Assembly: GCA_021464245.1 (NCBI GenBank)
Contig: JADCRB010000067.1
Span: 3,615,359 to 3,679,358, forward strand
Reading direction: 5' to 3'
Length of the DNA: 64,000 nucleotides
Source of the DNA: Carallia brachiata
Lineage: Eukaryota; Streptophyta; Magnoliopsida; Malpighiales; Rhizophoraceae
Shown: in pieces, positions 15,676 through 27,567 of the stretch
How positions within the stretch are numbered: the stretch's first letter is position 1
Layout of the letters: each line of letters starts with the position of its first letter
The notes under the pieces: model-generated
Told to the model about the DNA's origin: nothing
Seen by the model: the letters and a program-made list of their open reading frames with translations, nothing else
Databases searched by the model: none
Position numbers and translations under genes: made by a program

Positions 15676-16141
15676 GGATATTATCAGGGGGTTAGGGGTC
15701 AGGAAAGGAAATAGTAAGAAGGAGGAAGAAGGAGCAAATTCAAAGACTTGAGAGTTTGGGGTGAAAAATTTTCGAATTAGGGTTGTAGGTTGTCTGCAAA
15801 TCTCTGCAATATAAAAGAGAAGGTTTAAATTTATTTTACTTATTTTCCTTTAATTAACCAAAAAAATAAATTTCACAACTTAAATCCTTTATTTTTGACA
15901 GAAAATAAAACTTTTGTGCTATTCATCACTAATGCTGATGTGTCATCAACTTGTAGTGAGATGGATCTGACGTGGCTGTCCAAAATTTGCCACATAACCT
16001 CACTTAACGGAAAAGGTACAGATTGGGTACAATTAATCAGACGAATTTAACGTCTTGGGTAGGATTTTGAAAAAAAAAAATATTTTGGGTAATAACTTAA
16101 CAAACGTAAAAATCTTTTGGGTAAAATTGATCATTATGGCT

Positions 16142-16697
16142 ACTATCGTATTCGTACCCCTTTTTTTGGGCGCCGGTTGAAGTTTAATTGGTATTAACAT
16201 AAATAGAGGGATTGGGTTTAGGTTTTCCCCCCATTTTTTTTTGGGTTACTTTTTTAGTTTTAAAAAATCATTTTCACTTTTTCCTTTAAATTTTTCCAAA
16301 ATGAAAATTTACAAAAAAAAAAAAAAAGTATGTTGAAAAAATATTATGTATCATGTTTTCAGTTAATATTGATCTGGTATTTAATTTAGATGATGTAACA
16401 TTATGTTTAATTTAACGTCTGACTAATAGAAAAAAAAAATTTGAAGATGAAAACATAAAGGGTAGATTAAAAGAAAATTATGAATGAAATTTCTGAAAAG
16501 AAAAAAAATGTTAATGCAATCTTAATTTGTGTCAAAAATAAACAAATTGTTTTGTTGGTATTTTCCTATTTTAGATTTGTTATCAAAATAATTTTGAAAA
16601 ATAAAAATATTCCAGTCCTAGTCCTGGAACAAAAACGAAGACTCCAGCACGTTCTGAAGGATCTTCTTACGGTAACTTCCCAAGAAATTGGACAAAG
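16142..16697. other. Spacer between the MULE and the SagB-like gene
   Basis: AT-rich DNA with A-runs at 16315-16327. The last ~80 bases are likely leader of the following gene. No other feature is seen. Confidence 0.4.
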
Positions 16698-19597
16698 ATG
16701 CCATCCCCCCACCACTCTTCTTCCTGCCCGTTATTCCGAAGCCCGTCTCGTCACTTCCACTCTCTTCCTTCTACCTTTTCGCTCCTCCGCCGCTGCGCCA
16801 CCGCCGCTTGTTCAATTCCCACCGCCATGTCCTTCTCATCGTCCCTCCCCTCACCTTCGCCGTCGACAGCCAACCCCAAAGAAAAAGACGACAGTCCGGA
16901 GAAACTCCGGCAAGTTCTTAAATACCACAACCAGACCAAACACCACTTTAACAGCTACGCCAGAGGCCCTCACGGCTTAGATTGGGCCAACCAGCCGAAC
17001 CCATTTCGCCGGTACGTCTCTGCTCCGACCGTCCCTCTCGTGCACTTCCCCGTCGAGAATGAAAACCCATCTGCAGCAGCGGCAGCGCCGCTGCCTTTGT
17101 ATGATTCTCTCTTCCGTTCTCTTCCTCCGCCAAAACCCATTTCCAAGTCCACTATTTCTCAGTTTTTTTACGACTCCCTCGCGCTCTCCGCTTGGAAATC
17201 AACCGGGTTCTCCACCTGGTCTCTCCGGGTCAACCCGAGTAGCGGCAATTTGCACCCGACAGAAGCCTACCTCATTGCTCCGCCGATTGAATCGCTGTCG
17301 GATTCCGCTTTCGTGGCGCATTACGCGCCGAAGGAGCACTCTTTAGAGATCCGAACCGCAATCCCATCTGGTTTTTTCCCTAAGTTTTTCCCGGAAAACT
17401 CGTTTCTTGTAGGGATTTCATCGATTTTCTGGCGTGAGGCGTGGAAATATGGAGAACGTGCGTTTCGGTACTGTAATCACGATGTGGGTCACGCTATTGC
17501 TGCAATCGCCATGGCTGCAGCAGGGCTTGGGTGGGACGTAAAGTTGCTTGATGGGTTGGGGCATAAGGAGCTGGAGAGGCTAATGGGGCTTGAAATATAT
17601 CAGGGTTTTCCAATTCCGGCCAGGCCGATCAAAGGGAAGATTCCAGAGATTGAGTTTGAACATCCGGATTGCGTTCTTGTTGTTTTTCCTCGTGGGACTA
17701 ACGAATTCCATGTGAATTATAAGGAATTGAGCTTAGCAATTGCAGAATTCGGAAATTTGGATTGGAAAGGAAAGCCAAATTCACTTAGCAAAGAGCATGT
17801 GTGTTGGGACATAATATATAGGACTGCAGAGGTTGTCAAGAAGCCCCTAACAGTACGTGATAGGTTCTTGATTGATCCATTTCAGGGAAGTGGGGTATGC
17901 AGTCAGGGGTCATATAAGGGATTTACGGTTAGACAAGTTGTTAGGAAGAGAAGGAGTGCAGTAGATATGGATGGAGTCACTGCAATAGATAGAGATACAT
18001 TTTATCAGATTTTATTGCATTGTCTGCCTTCTGGTTCTGGCACTGGAGAGAAGCACAAGAGGCAGTTGGCTTTGCCATTTCGAGTTCTCTCGTGGGAAGC
18101 TGAGGTGCATGCTGTTTTGTTTGTGCATAGGGTGACTGGGTTGCCAAAAGGTTTGTATTTTCTGGTGAGAAACGAAGACCATTTGGATCACCTTAAGAAA
18201 GCTATGAAGGAGTTTAAGTGGAAGAAACCAGAAGGGTGCCCAGTTGATTTACCTCTTTATGAACTTGCTAGGGGTGACTGTAAGCAGATTGCTAAGCCTT
18301 GTCGTGCCATCAGGTCTACCGCTTTCTATTTAGCTTTTTGCCTTTAGGTTCTTCATAGAAGAAGTAAATTTGCTTTGGTACTAGTTTGTGTTGTGAATAT
18401 GAAATTGGTGGTCAATCGATAGTTTTGTTTGTCAACATTAAGTCCATATGACTGGGAAGTTACAAAAGCTTAAAAATAATCAAATCTGCCTATGATTGTT
18501 TTGTTGGATAGAGAACTCTTAAGGTGAACCTTCAGGTGGTTCATGATGATGTATTGTAGAGAAATCTTTATCATTATTATAAAGGGACAGTTAATTTTCA
18601 CAAAATTTTAATTAATCAAGTTATACTTCTTTCAAAAGAATTGGCACCACAAATTTTGAGATAATCACAGTAGTACAATACACGAGCTAAGAGTATCTGT
18701 ATTTTGTATCCTGCGTTATCATCATATACATTGGCATTTTATCTGCTGGGAGTTATTTGGAGCTCCCACTTACCAATTTTTAAACGTATGATTAAGGACC
18801 GTGTTTTCTTGTTGTACTTCGTGTTTCACCAAAAAGGTGATTGTCCAAGGACTGTGACTTAACATGAATTATCTGAATCTAAATGGTATACCTAAATGCA
18901 GGACATAGCAAGCAATGGCTGCTTCAGCCTGGGTATGGTGGCCCATTTTGAGCCTACTTTGCGTGCCAAGGGTGTGTATATGTACCCTCGATTGTTTTGG
19001 GAAACTGGAGTTCTTGGCCAGGTGTTGTACCTTGAGGCACATGCAGTTGGCATTTCTGCCACTGGAATTGGCTGCTTCTTCGATGATCCTGGTATTCTGT
19101 TCTGTTCATCTTCTTTCTAAGCTAAGATCTCCAATTCATTACAACTGCACATGTCAGTGTGCATTGGATCATATGCTTACACATAATTAGCATATTTGTT
19201 GGTTTGTATGATTGTCCAAGAATTTGTTGATTACAAAGTTACAAACCTGATTGAGCTTTTTCATTGACTGATGGCATAGAGTATGTCCTGTAAGCTTGTC
19301 ATTAGGTATCCAAACCTGTGCTTGTAAAAAGACTGCTGACCCACTTGTAGCTTATCAAGATGAGAATTGAATCTCATTCTATATCTAGGGATTCATATAT
19401 GCAGCATTCGTTGCATTTCCATCTCAAAGACAGGCATTGAAATTCTCCATTCTTTCTGTTCTTTTTGCAGTACATGAACTTCTCGGACTGAGGGTTCAAA
19501 CTTTCAGAGTCTGTATCATTTTACTGTGGGAGGCCCGGTCTTGGATAAGCGGATAATGAGCCTACCGGCTTATCCCGGCCCTAATGTTGATGCATGA
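16698..19597 (+). CDS. SagB/ThcOx-type nitroreductase-fold protein (two frameshifts)
   Basis: A plant member of the SagB-type dehydrogenase family (FMN-binding nitroreductase fold). Bacterial relatives oxidise azolines in peptide maturation; the plant role is not known to me. Exons are 16698-18313, 18902-19091 and 19471-19597. Their 1933 nt plus two missing bases give 645 codons. A Ser/Arg-rich N-terminus (~45 aa) suggests a plastid or mitochondrial targeting signal; a second Met lies at 16828. The first nitroreductase-like half has STWSLRVNPSSGNLHPTEAYLI (FMN contact), YGERAFRYCNHDVGHAIAAIAMAAAGLG and VLVVFPRG. The second half has PFRVLSWEAEVHAVLFVHRVTGL and ends LGQVLYLEAHAVGISATGIGCFFDDP and VGGPVLDKRIMSLPAYPG. 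One G is missing near 18296 (AAGCC for AAGGCC before LSCHQ) and one near 19494 (AGGGTT for AGGGGTT before FQSLYHFTVGGP). Confidence 0.88.
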
Positions 19598-21107
19598 TTG
19601 GAACACTTTTACAACAACATCAACAGCTTAAGGCTATTTGTTGGTTTCATTTTATCATCATACCAAGATAAACACATTCTTCGCTTTGACCAAAGGATGT
19701 CTCTTATTGTTAGGGCTGGCATACTAAGAAAAGAACATACCCACAAAAGCACAAACAGAAAGATCAAAAGGAAGATTTGATTCTTTCGATCTTCTACTTT
19801 ATCAATTGACAGGCAGATGAAACACTAAGCCAAAGTTTAGAGTAGTCTTCAGTCTATCCAAAGAAGGGAAAATAATGAGAAACAGATCACGGGGGATTTG
19901 GGTGGTTGGTTCTGGTGGCTCATTGTAATTTAAGTGCTGTAATTAGGGGTTTAAACTCTCTATAAATGCGGTTATATGTTGTAATGTGAATATGATACTT
20001 TGTGTTATATTGTAAATCTGAATCATTTAATCTCCGTGATGGAACGCACAATCGATGAAATGACTAAGTTTGAGATGTGAAATGAAGGTTGAGGTTTGGT
20101 ATAATGGTAAGATTATTTCATTATAGCTTAGAGCTTATGTAATCGAATCACGAAAACATCGTGTAAAAATAAGGAACCTTTTTATATTAAAACTGGATTG
20201 TATACAATACTATTGATGTTTGTTACAATCTATACAAATTTATCCATCTGATCATCGATCGAACTAAGACATATAGGTGGCCTTGGATTACAAACAAAAG
20301 GTCTAACTGAGTATCAGTAGGCCAACTGACTACAACAGACTTAATAGCTTGCAGTAAGTATTTGGCGGGAACCAATAAACCCAATCAACAAACCAAGCTA
20401 ACAAAATTCTTTTCACAGATTCATCTCACAGACTCCGCCACCTGCCTCAGCTAGCGTAGTGTTGGCTGGAATCAACAGCTGCAATAAACACGATCAATTC
20501 ATGATCTTCAACTCACTTCTGCAGCATTAAGGATCTCCACCTATCACTTTAAGAATGAATTCATTGTGCTCACTCTTGGCGAGAAATGAAAGGACTTAGT
20601 TGTATGCAGGAATTTAAATTATTGCAGTCTTGATCAAAAACAGAAGGTCTAATCTAACAGATGGTAACAATGAAGCCGACAAATTTATAGCTAGCAAATT
20701 CTTGTAACAGATTCTTCCCGCAGAATCTGCCACCTCGCTAGCAACTTTCTTCATCAGCTATAATACTGAATAGCTTGGTGGGGACTAACAATGAAGCCAA
20801 CAAACTCAACTAACAAATTTTTCTAACGGATTTGACTTGCAGACTTCTGCTAGCATTTCTTTTCACCAGCTGCAATTATCAGCCACAATTGGTCATGATC
20901 AATTCACATATCACCCTAATGCTTCCCGAAATGAAGGATAAAACAAGGGTTCTGAGGATTGCAGGGGTTTCCGTGCAAGGTTGCTGGGGTGAGAAATACA
21001 TTTAACCAACAGGCAATAGTGTTTCGAAATGCCAAACCTTAGAAATATACTGGGAAGATATCCATTCCAAAGTAGAATGGGTTACTGAATCTTGTACTAT
21101 TGTCCAT
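19598..21107. repeat. 3' flank with three diverged repeat units
   Basis: No ORF is supported. At about 20363-20455, 20660-20745 and 20777-20860 three related blocks share an 'aacaatgaagccaacaaa..ctaacaaattctt..aacagattc...gcagaatctgccacc..gctagc' pattern. A short tRNA-like stretch at about 20093-20165 (tataatggtaag ... aatcgaatcacg) may be a SINE head. The origin of the triple block is unknown. Confidence 0.5.
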
Positions 21108-21505
21108 CTAATATTTGAATGAATCTAAGAACAAACCTAAGGAAAACCCGGCCTTCCAATAATTAAACACAGCAATAATATTCTTCATATTGTTCAAAAA
21201 TTGAAAAGAAGCCTTATACATGAGGGCTCCAATGCCCTCCACGACTATCAGTGCCAAAGCAGCAGATAGAATGTCCCAGTCACCAGTCTGACCAATAACA
21301 GTGGCAAATGCAGTTGCACAGTAAACTCCCACCAAGAAGAAAAGCAATTTCATGGGAAGATTTTTCCTTATCACTCTAACTCTTGCACCTATTCTAATTG
21401 GAGAGATTGGACAGCCCTAATCAATCGTGTTCCACCACTACTGCTACCTGAGGTTGACGGATCCACTTCACGGCTATCTACGTTACTTTTAATCTGCCAG
21501 GCCAT
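21108..21505 (-). CDS. Ycf20-like protein, core exon (frameshift)
   Basis: Ycf20-like (DUF565) proteins are small plastid membrane proteins; Arabidopsis members affect non-photochemical quenching. The exon from ATG 21505 reads MAWQIKSNVDSREVDPSTSG, then SGGTRLIRAVQSLQL, then in the next frame RIGARVRVIRKNLPMKLLFFLVGVYCATAFATVIGQTGDWD and ALIVVEGIGALMYK. Two hydrophobic helices are visible. One A is missing near 21395: CAATTAGAATAGG creates a false stop where CAATTAAGAATAGG gives L-R-I-G. With it, 398 nt becomes 133 codons. The exon follows an acceptor at 21510-21511, so there is at least one upstream exon; it may be 5' UTR or code for the targeting peptide. Confidence 0.82.
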
Positions 21506-21559
21506 CTTCCTGTGTAATTCAAACAGAAGCCATAGCACTGAGAAAGTAAAGATATGATT

Positions 21560-21922
21560 GCACTTACTCTACCCAAGTTCGAACAATAAGATATGAATAT
21601 CAGGTAAATGTTTTGAACTACCAAATGTTTGTGGCAAATCATGCACAAGTCTATGAAAATGGGCTTGGAACGGGATAATGGTATTTCGTTTGAGAACGAG
21701 GACCTGATCAACATCAAATAAGAATAGCATGTGCCATGACTTACTCATTTTTATTGACAAAATATGTTTCAGCCACATGGACAAAAGAACACTGAGAATA
21801 AAGTTTTCTTGCATAGGCGCAAGCAAAGCTTGTGGCAAAGCACACAACCACAGCTCCTGTGCTAGCAAAACGTCTATAAGGTTGCCTAGCGATCCCTGAA
21901 TGATCAACCAATGCCATTGTAG
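21560..21922 (-). CDS. Probable upstream exons of the Ycf20-like gene
   Basis: A minus-strand ATG at about 21916 opens MALVDHSGIARQPYRRFAST, then GAVVVCFATSFACAYARKLY and VHVAETYFVNKN, ending at a perfect gtaagt donor near 21745. A following block, SSFSNEIPLSRSKPIFIDL, at about 21650-21702 may be the next exon. The composition fits a plastid transit peptide ahead of the Ycf20 core. I could not join these blocks to the core in one phase, so either a base is missing here too or the boundary is wrong. Treat as provisional. Confidence 0.4.
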
Positions 21923-22162
21923 TTTCCGTTTCCGTGTGGATGTAGTAGGAATAGAAGGCCTGACAGAAACAGGAATAATGAAATATACGTCACATAATCA
22001 AAGAATAAAAACACCTACGACGTAACCATTGTCAATTATATTCATACACAGGTTCCAGCATTAAGCCAAAGCCACAATCACAATAGTATCATAGTTGACA
22101 ATGCAAAAGATGAAATAGCAAAAAAGATATAATAAAAAAAAAAGGCAAAAAAAAAAACCAAG

Positions 22163-22347
22163 GACCATTCAGACGAATGGAAGGAGCTCAGTTCCTTTAA
22201 GTAATATCTCAAATTCGAGCCTTATGTATAGAAAAAACGGCTCTGGAATAACTCTCTACAAAAGAAACGATAAAAGTTCGAACCTGATTAATCACAATCT
22301 AATATAGTTTTCGGATAATAAAGCTTAATGCAAAAAAAAAAAAAAAA
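22163..22347 (+). mobile_element. SINE-like element with poly(A) tail, family A copy 1
   Basis: About 185 bp ending in a run of 15 A. It contains a box-B-like aagttcgaacctgatta near 22284 and is alignable with two stretches at about 48832-49026 and 51470-51663. Shared blocks include 'ttcgaac.tgattaatca.aatctaat' and an A-tail after 'gc'. The A-tail, pol III-like box and three dispersed copies fit a SINE. Target duplications are not clear. Confidence 0.6.
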
Positions 22348-22962
22348 GTGAACAAAAAAAAAGGACTCAGCAATCAATGCTAATTACAATACCAACAAAG
22401 TTTTAATCCGAAATACAATTGGGTTTAGCTACATATTTTTTTTCTTTAAAATTCAATGCAGCTAAACCCAATTGTATATGCGAAATATAGTGGACCAAAG
22501 CTTCTATTACAGATAATCATTATGGGACCCGAATGTCTTTTAAATTATGGTTCTGACTCACCAAAGCTATTGGCAGGCAAACTCAAGCGTAAAGTTATTA
22601 ACTTTACGCAATTGAGAATTAATAGAAGTGCCGAAGAATCAAAAAAAAAAAAAAAGAATTAAAAGGGAAGAAGAAACGAAGTGAATACCGCCAAGAAACA
22701 ATTGGTATATGCGAAAAAACCAGAAAAACAAAATCGTATGCGCGGGCTTGAACCTCAACTGTATTCTGGGGTTGAACTTGAACTCTTGAAGAGGTACGCT
22801 GTCCGCAGCAAGCTCGCTTCTTAGCTTGTTTTTTGTTTTTTGTTTTTTGTTTTTTGTTTTTTTTTTTTGTTTTTTTTTGTTCGCTATTGTTCCTGATGAT
22901 GCGGAGCGTTTTGACTTTTGAGTCGCTTCCTGGTCCTCCACATAACGAGAAACTGAAGACAT
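22348..22962. other. Spacer with a T-rich minisatellite and a doubtful ORF
   Basis: A (GTTTTTT)n tract lies at about 22826-22880. A minus-strand ORF from ATG 22962 begins MSSVSRYVEDQEATQKSKRS, but then translates this tract as a Lys/Gln/Thr run. It could be the 5' end of a transcript reading toward the Ycf20-like gene, but I cannot support a protein. Confidence 0.35.
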
Positions 22963-24929
22963 TTTAGTTGTCGGTAGTTGCTAATTTATGTAAGAAAAAT
23001 TTATTTATAATTTAATATTATATAATTTATTTTTTATTTTAAATAAGTTTTATTTATTATATAATATAAAATTATAAGTGAGTTATGTTTATAAGAAATA
23101 TAAATTAAATTAAAATATATATTTATTAATTTAAAATTTGTCTACTATCAAAAAAACAAAATTTTTTCTCACAATCAAGAGTTTGAATTCTGCTAAAAGT
23201 CAATTAGTGCACCTAAATTTGTTAGTCGTTCTCTGAAGCGAAAGATGTGAAAACAGAGGTATATATATATATTGTTGCTGAAAGAATAAAATTACAAAAC
23301 AAAGATTTAAACAAAACTCAGAAGCCTCTACCCTGAAAACAGCAGCCTACTATGTCAGCCTGTAAGAGATCAACAATTTTAGGAGAAAATAACTACCAAA
23401 TTTTTAAAAAAGTATGACTCATAATTCTAAAGTTATTTATGAAGTTAATATAAGAATTTTTTTCCTTCAAAGTATGTTGAAGTTACTTAGAAGTTTGTTA
23501 GATTATAGAAAATTGAGAATGTATTTACATTCTGCAGTCTTAAAATTTTTGGTAGCGCTAATAAAAAATTTGTTTCTATAATGATATTTCGAAAGCTTTT
23601 GTATCATGCAATTTTTAATATGCAGAAGATTGCTTTCAGCTCTGAGATACAATATTTCTTACTAAACTTGAGAGGGGTTATTCTTATTTTACTTTTGTTT
23701 TTACGAAAAAAATATTTTTCTTTGTAGACCAGCTGCCCTGGAGCAACCAGTCCTCACAAAAAGAAAAATCCCTTTTTACTTTTGGAAGCATTATTGGGTT
23801 TTAAAATTTGAAATTTAAAAACAGAAGTGAGTCGAACAAACTTCGATTATTTTCTTTACTTTTATTTTTTAGAATTTGATCAGGTTTGGTTTGAAATTTA
23901 AGTTCAAAAAACAGATTGAATAAACCAAAATTAACGATTTTTTAAATATTCTTTCGTGTGTATTTTAAACATCACGTATTTTATCCATAATTTATTATAG
24001 TAAGAAAATTTAGTCAAGAATTTTAGTTGATTATAAAGTATATTAATTACTAATTACTAACTACTAACTACATTCTTCAAAGAAAAAAAAAAGCATATTA
24101 TAACTACAACTTATGTTTATTATTATTTTTTTATTAATTATTTTTGATTGGAATTGAATCTGAAACTTTGAATTATGAAGACAGACACAAGTACAATTGA
24201 AGTAAAGTTAGTTATGTTTGTTTAAATCATATGATATTAAAATTTTAACATTAGTTTATAATTAATCTGAAATTGAATCAAATAGTTTTTTTTTTTTAGA
24301 CACATGAAAAAAAAATTGTTATCTTCAAAATCATTTTTTTAGCCTAACTTGCTCACCAGATAAGATAGAGAAGGATGATATATACATATTTTTTTTTTAT
24401 ATAAGCAAAATCAAAATAAGGTGTAAAGCTCGAGGTTGAGTAAAATTTCCAATGTTTATAGTTTCTTATATTTTTTTGTCAATAAAATGAAATGAAAAAG
24501 AAAATGTAGCACTTTGCAGTATTGTCAGAAAAAATTACGTTGTTTCATCGCATAGAAAGAGGCCCCTACACTAAAACAGTATAATAACATATCTTGGGTC
24601 TAGTAAGGATCTCCAACGAGAATATTATTTTAGACGTATATTTAATTTTAACGAAACCTAATATCCTATAATATAAACGAATTTTTTAATTATTAAATCA
24701 TAATTTATTAATATTTTTTTAGTACAAAAATTCATAAATAAGTGTGATTACCTATATTTCCACCCAGAAGGGACACGGGGACGGAAATTGTTAGAGAGGA
24801 GGAAACGAATTTTTCTTGTTTTTGGCATAACGGCCGGAGACCCACACAAGAAGTTGTTAACTAAATGTTACAAATTCATTAACAAAGTATTATGCAATTA
24901 TCGTAATAAAATATGTTACACTATTTATA
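22963..24929. other. AT-rich intergenic DNA
   Basis: No gene, tRNA or well-bounded element is seen. The words 'ataatataaaattataagtgagtta' near 23060-23090 recur elsewhere in the window (about 54190-54225), marking old dispersed repeats. Confidence 0.4.
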
Positions 24930-24957
24930 TGAACTTATGATGGAACAAATCGTGTAA

Positions 24958-25560
24958 ATCCAATAAATATCATTAATATCATTCAAAATTTTGAAAAACT
25001 TACGTGCGCTTAATCTTGCAATTTAATATACCCAAATCAGTTACATCCTCACAAGTCCAAGACCATACCAACCGAATGGTAGTTAGTTTATTATTATTAT
25101 GACCCGTTAGGGTTATCTGTTAAATGTTATTATTGTTAATTGCTGTTACTGATTGCTGCTACTGATTATTAATTATTAATTCTTATTTACTGTTACTAAT
25201 TATTGATAAAATTAATACAATATTTAATTAATTTTATATTTATTATTACTATTAAATAATAAATATCACTAATATCATTCAAAATTTTGAAAAACTTACG
25301 TGCGTTTAATCTTGCAATTTAATATACCCAAATCACTTACCTCCTCACAAGTCTAAGACCATACCAACCAAACGGTGGTTAGTTTATTATTATTAGGGCA
25401 TGTTAGGTTACTTGGTGAATGTTACTATTATTAATTGTTGTTACTGATTACTACTATTAATTGTTAATTGTTGATTCCTATTTACTGTTACTGATTGCTG
25501 CTAAAACTAATGCAGTATTTGGTTAATTTTATATTTACTGTTACTGTTAAATAATAAAAT
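24958..25560. repeat. Two tandem ~296 bp units forming doubled left arms of a foldback element
   Basis: 'aatatcattcaaaattttg' and 'cttgcaatttaatataccc' occur at about 24975 and again at about 25270, an offset of ~296. Each unit ends with the same ~160 bp arm (ttagggtta / tagggcatgttaggtta, then atgttactattattaattg-like words). The inverse of this arm lies at about 26560-26715. Confidence 0.75.
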
Positions 25561-26715
25561 TTCTAATTTAAACATATAATTTATGTAGATATACTATACT
25601 AAAAATTTTATTTTTATATTTTATAATTTTATATTTTTAGAATAATATTTTTTAAATTATATTGAAAATTTTTTTACTTAATTTTTAATTTTTTTTAAAA
25701 AATATTAATTTGTACTAAACGATAAATATTATTATATTTGATTTTTTTTAAGTTTCAGTATTAAAGAAAATTGAAATAAAAAATTATTTAAAAATAGTTA
25801 AAAAAATTATTGAAGTTATATAAATATTAATAAAATAAATTAACACATCTAATTTATGTGACAAGTAACAATAATAATAATAAAATTATATAAATATTTT
25901 TTAAAGGTAATTTAGTTCATATAAATTATTATTAATATTAAAAAGTGAAAAGTAATACAAAAAGCAGTAAGGGGTGTTTGAGTTAATTTTTATGAGGTTA
26001 TATTTATATTTTATTTTTAAAATATAGGTAGATGAGTATTTAGTTAATTTTTTTGAATTGTTGTTTAATTTTACTTGTTTCTTTACATGATTTCTTAAAA
26101 ACAGCTGATTGAAAAATAGCTAACGGTTATTGTTTATTGCCTTTTAAGTTACTTTTCAATTTTTAATATTAATAATAATTTACATAAACTAAAATACCCT
26201 CAAATAATATTTATATAAATTTATAATATTTTTACTTACTATTTGAATATGATTTATTAGTAATTATTAAATTTCATCAATATTTACATAAAAGTAACAC
26301 TTTTATTTTTTAATAATTAGTAAATATTTTTTACTTCAAATTTTTATTAATATAGATATTTAAAAAAATATTTCAAATATTATATTATTTATTATCTAGT
26401 AAACATTAATATTTTTTTGAAAAAATAAAAATTAAGTGAGAAAATTATTAATATTATTTATTAAATATTTATTCTAAAAATAAAAATTATAAAATATGAA
26501 GATAATTTTATTTATATAATATATTAATATAAATTAAGTGTCTAAATCTACCATTTAGTTATTTAATAGTAACAGTAAATACAAAATTAACTAAATACTT
26601 CATTAATTTTTTAAGTAATCAGTAACAGACAATAACAATCAACAATCGGTAATTAGTAGTAGCAATTAGCAAAAATAATCAGCAACAGTAATATTAAACA
26701 GATAAGCAAAACAAA
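25397..26715. mobile_element. Foldback/MITE with ~160 bp inverted arms
   Basis: The left arm at 25397-25560 (tagggcatgttaggttac ...) is inverted at 26560-26715 (... aaacaaaccctа in plain bases aaacaaaccct then a). Both arms share 'tactgattactt', 'aattttgtatttactgttact' and 'attaaataa' in reverse order. The interior is AT-rich with no ORF. Target duplications are obscured, probably because the left arm was duplicated and another element overlaps. Confidence 0.6.
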
Positions 26716-26881
26716 CCCTAAAAAGTAAGCTGTAACTATTTTTCAATCAACTGTTATTAAATAGTCAAATAAAGAAATAAGAATAATCAAATATCAATAC
26801 CAAAAAGTTTACCAAATAACTATTTTCTATTTTTAAAAATAAAAATAAATATACTTTTTTAAAAATTTACTCAAACACTCC
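25974..26881. mobile_element. Second inverted-repeat element overlapping the first
   Basis: ggggtgtttgagttaattttt at 25973 is inverted at ctcaaacactcc ending 26881. Internal matches follow ('aacagctgattgaaaaatagcta' near 26102 against 'tttttcaatcaactgtt' near 26737). The right arm of the first foldback (26560-26715) lies inside it, so the two are nested or recombined. No coding potential. Confidence 0.55.
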
Positions 26882-27567
26882 ATTAATTTATAGTTATTGT
26901 TATTTACAATCACAACTCAAGAAAGTCGAGGCGAAAAAAAAAAATCCCTATCAAGGAAAGTAGACAAATAAAATGATTAAAAAAGTAAAATAGAGTTGAC
27001 CGAAAACAAAAAATAATAATAATAAAGTAAATCAATGACAGAACCAAAAATAAGTAAATAACTCAAAAAAATAAAAAAATCAAGTAGCAACTAGCAAGCC
27101 TGTTCCCTAGTTAGGGTTTACTTTTGTCGGGAGTAAACTACAAGAGTTCTCTACTTTACCAATCTACTTGGGTCATTCCGAATCATTAGCTGTCTTTGGT
27201 ATAATCTCGGTTCTTGATCGACTTTCCGGCAACCTTAGCTCCATTTCCGACAAGGTAAATCTAGAAGCTTCGATTTTGTAATGTGTTTTCTCGGATCCGG
27301 TTGATTGTATTCTGCCTTCTTTTCTCCATATCAAATTGGAACTTCTTGGGGTGTAATTTTAGCTGTGGTTAGCTTGTTTACAAGTGTTTCGTAGTGGGTT
27401 TTAGATAGAATCTGTGTAGGTGCATTTGGAACACTTGAAAGTTGAAAGTATTTTGTGGGCTTTTTGGCTACTTTTTTGAATTCCACCGGCAATCTATCTG
27501 GCTTTATAGCTTGTACTTTTTGTGGAATAGAATGAAATGATCTAATCATTTTTTATTTGTATTTTAG

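Larger units (their letters stand above)
12131..16141. mobile_element. Mutator-like element (MULE), ~4.0 kb, with long TIRs
   Basis: Long terminal inverted repeats are plain to see. The left one starts gccataatgattaattttac at 12131 and stays alignable for 200-300 bases; the right one is its inverse, ending ...gtaaaattgatcattatggc at 16140. The arms share blocks such as 'acccaatctgtac' and 'gttatgtggcaaatt' near 12240-12290 and 15985-16030. Flanks are attatcgta (12122-12130) and actatcgta (16142-16150), a 9 bp target duplication with one mismatch, as expected for Mutator. Inside are a ~163 bp tandem repeat, a PB1-like ORF (+) and a spliced GRF zinc-finger gene (-). No DDE transposase core or SWIM zinc finger was found, so it is non-autonomous. 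Confidence 0.88.

Noticed and set aside
22639..22962. 107-codon ORF with KKQKKKTKNKKQKTKNK
   Set aside because: The Lys-rich part is the translated minisatellite; the first ~25 codons could be a real exon but have no support.
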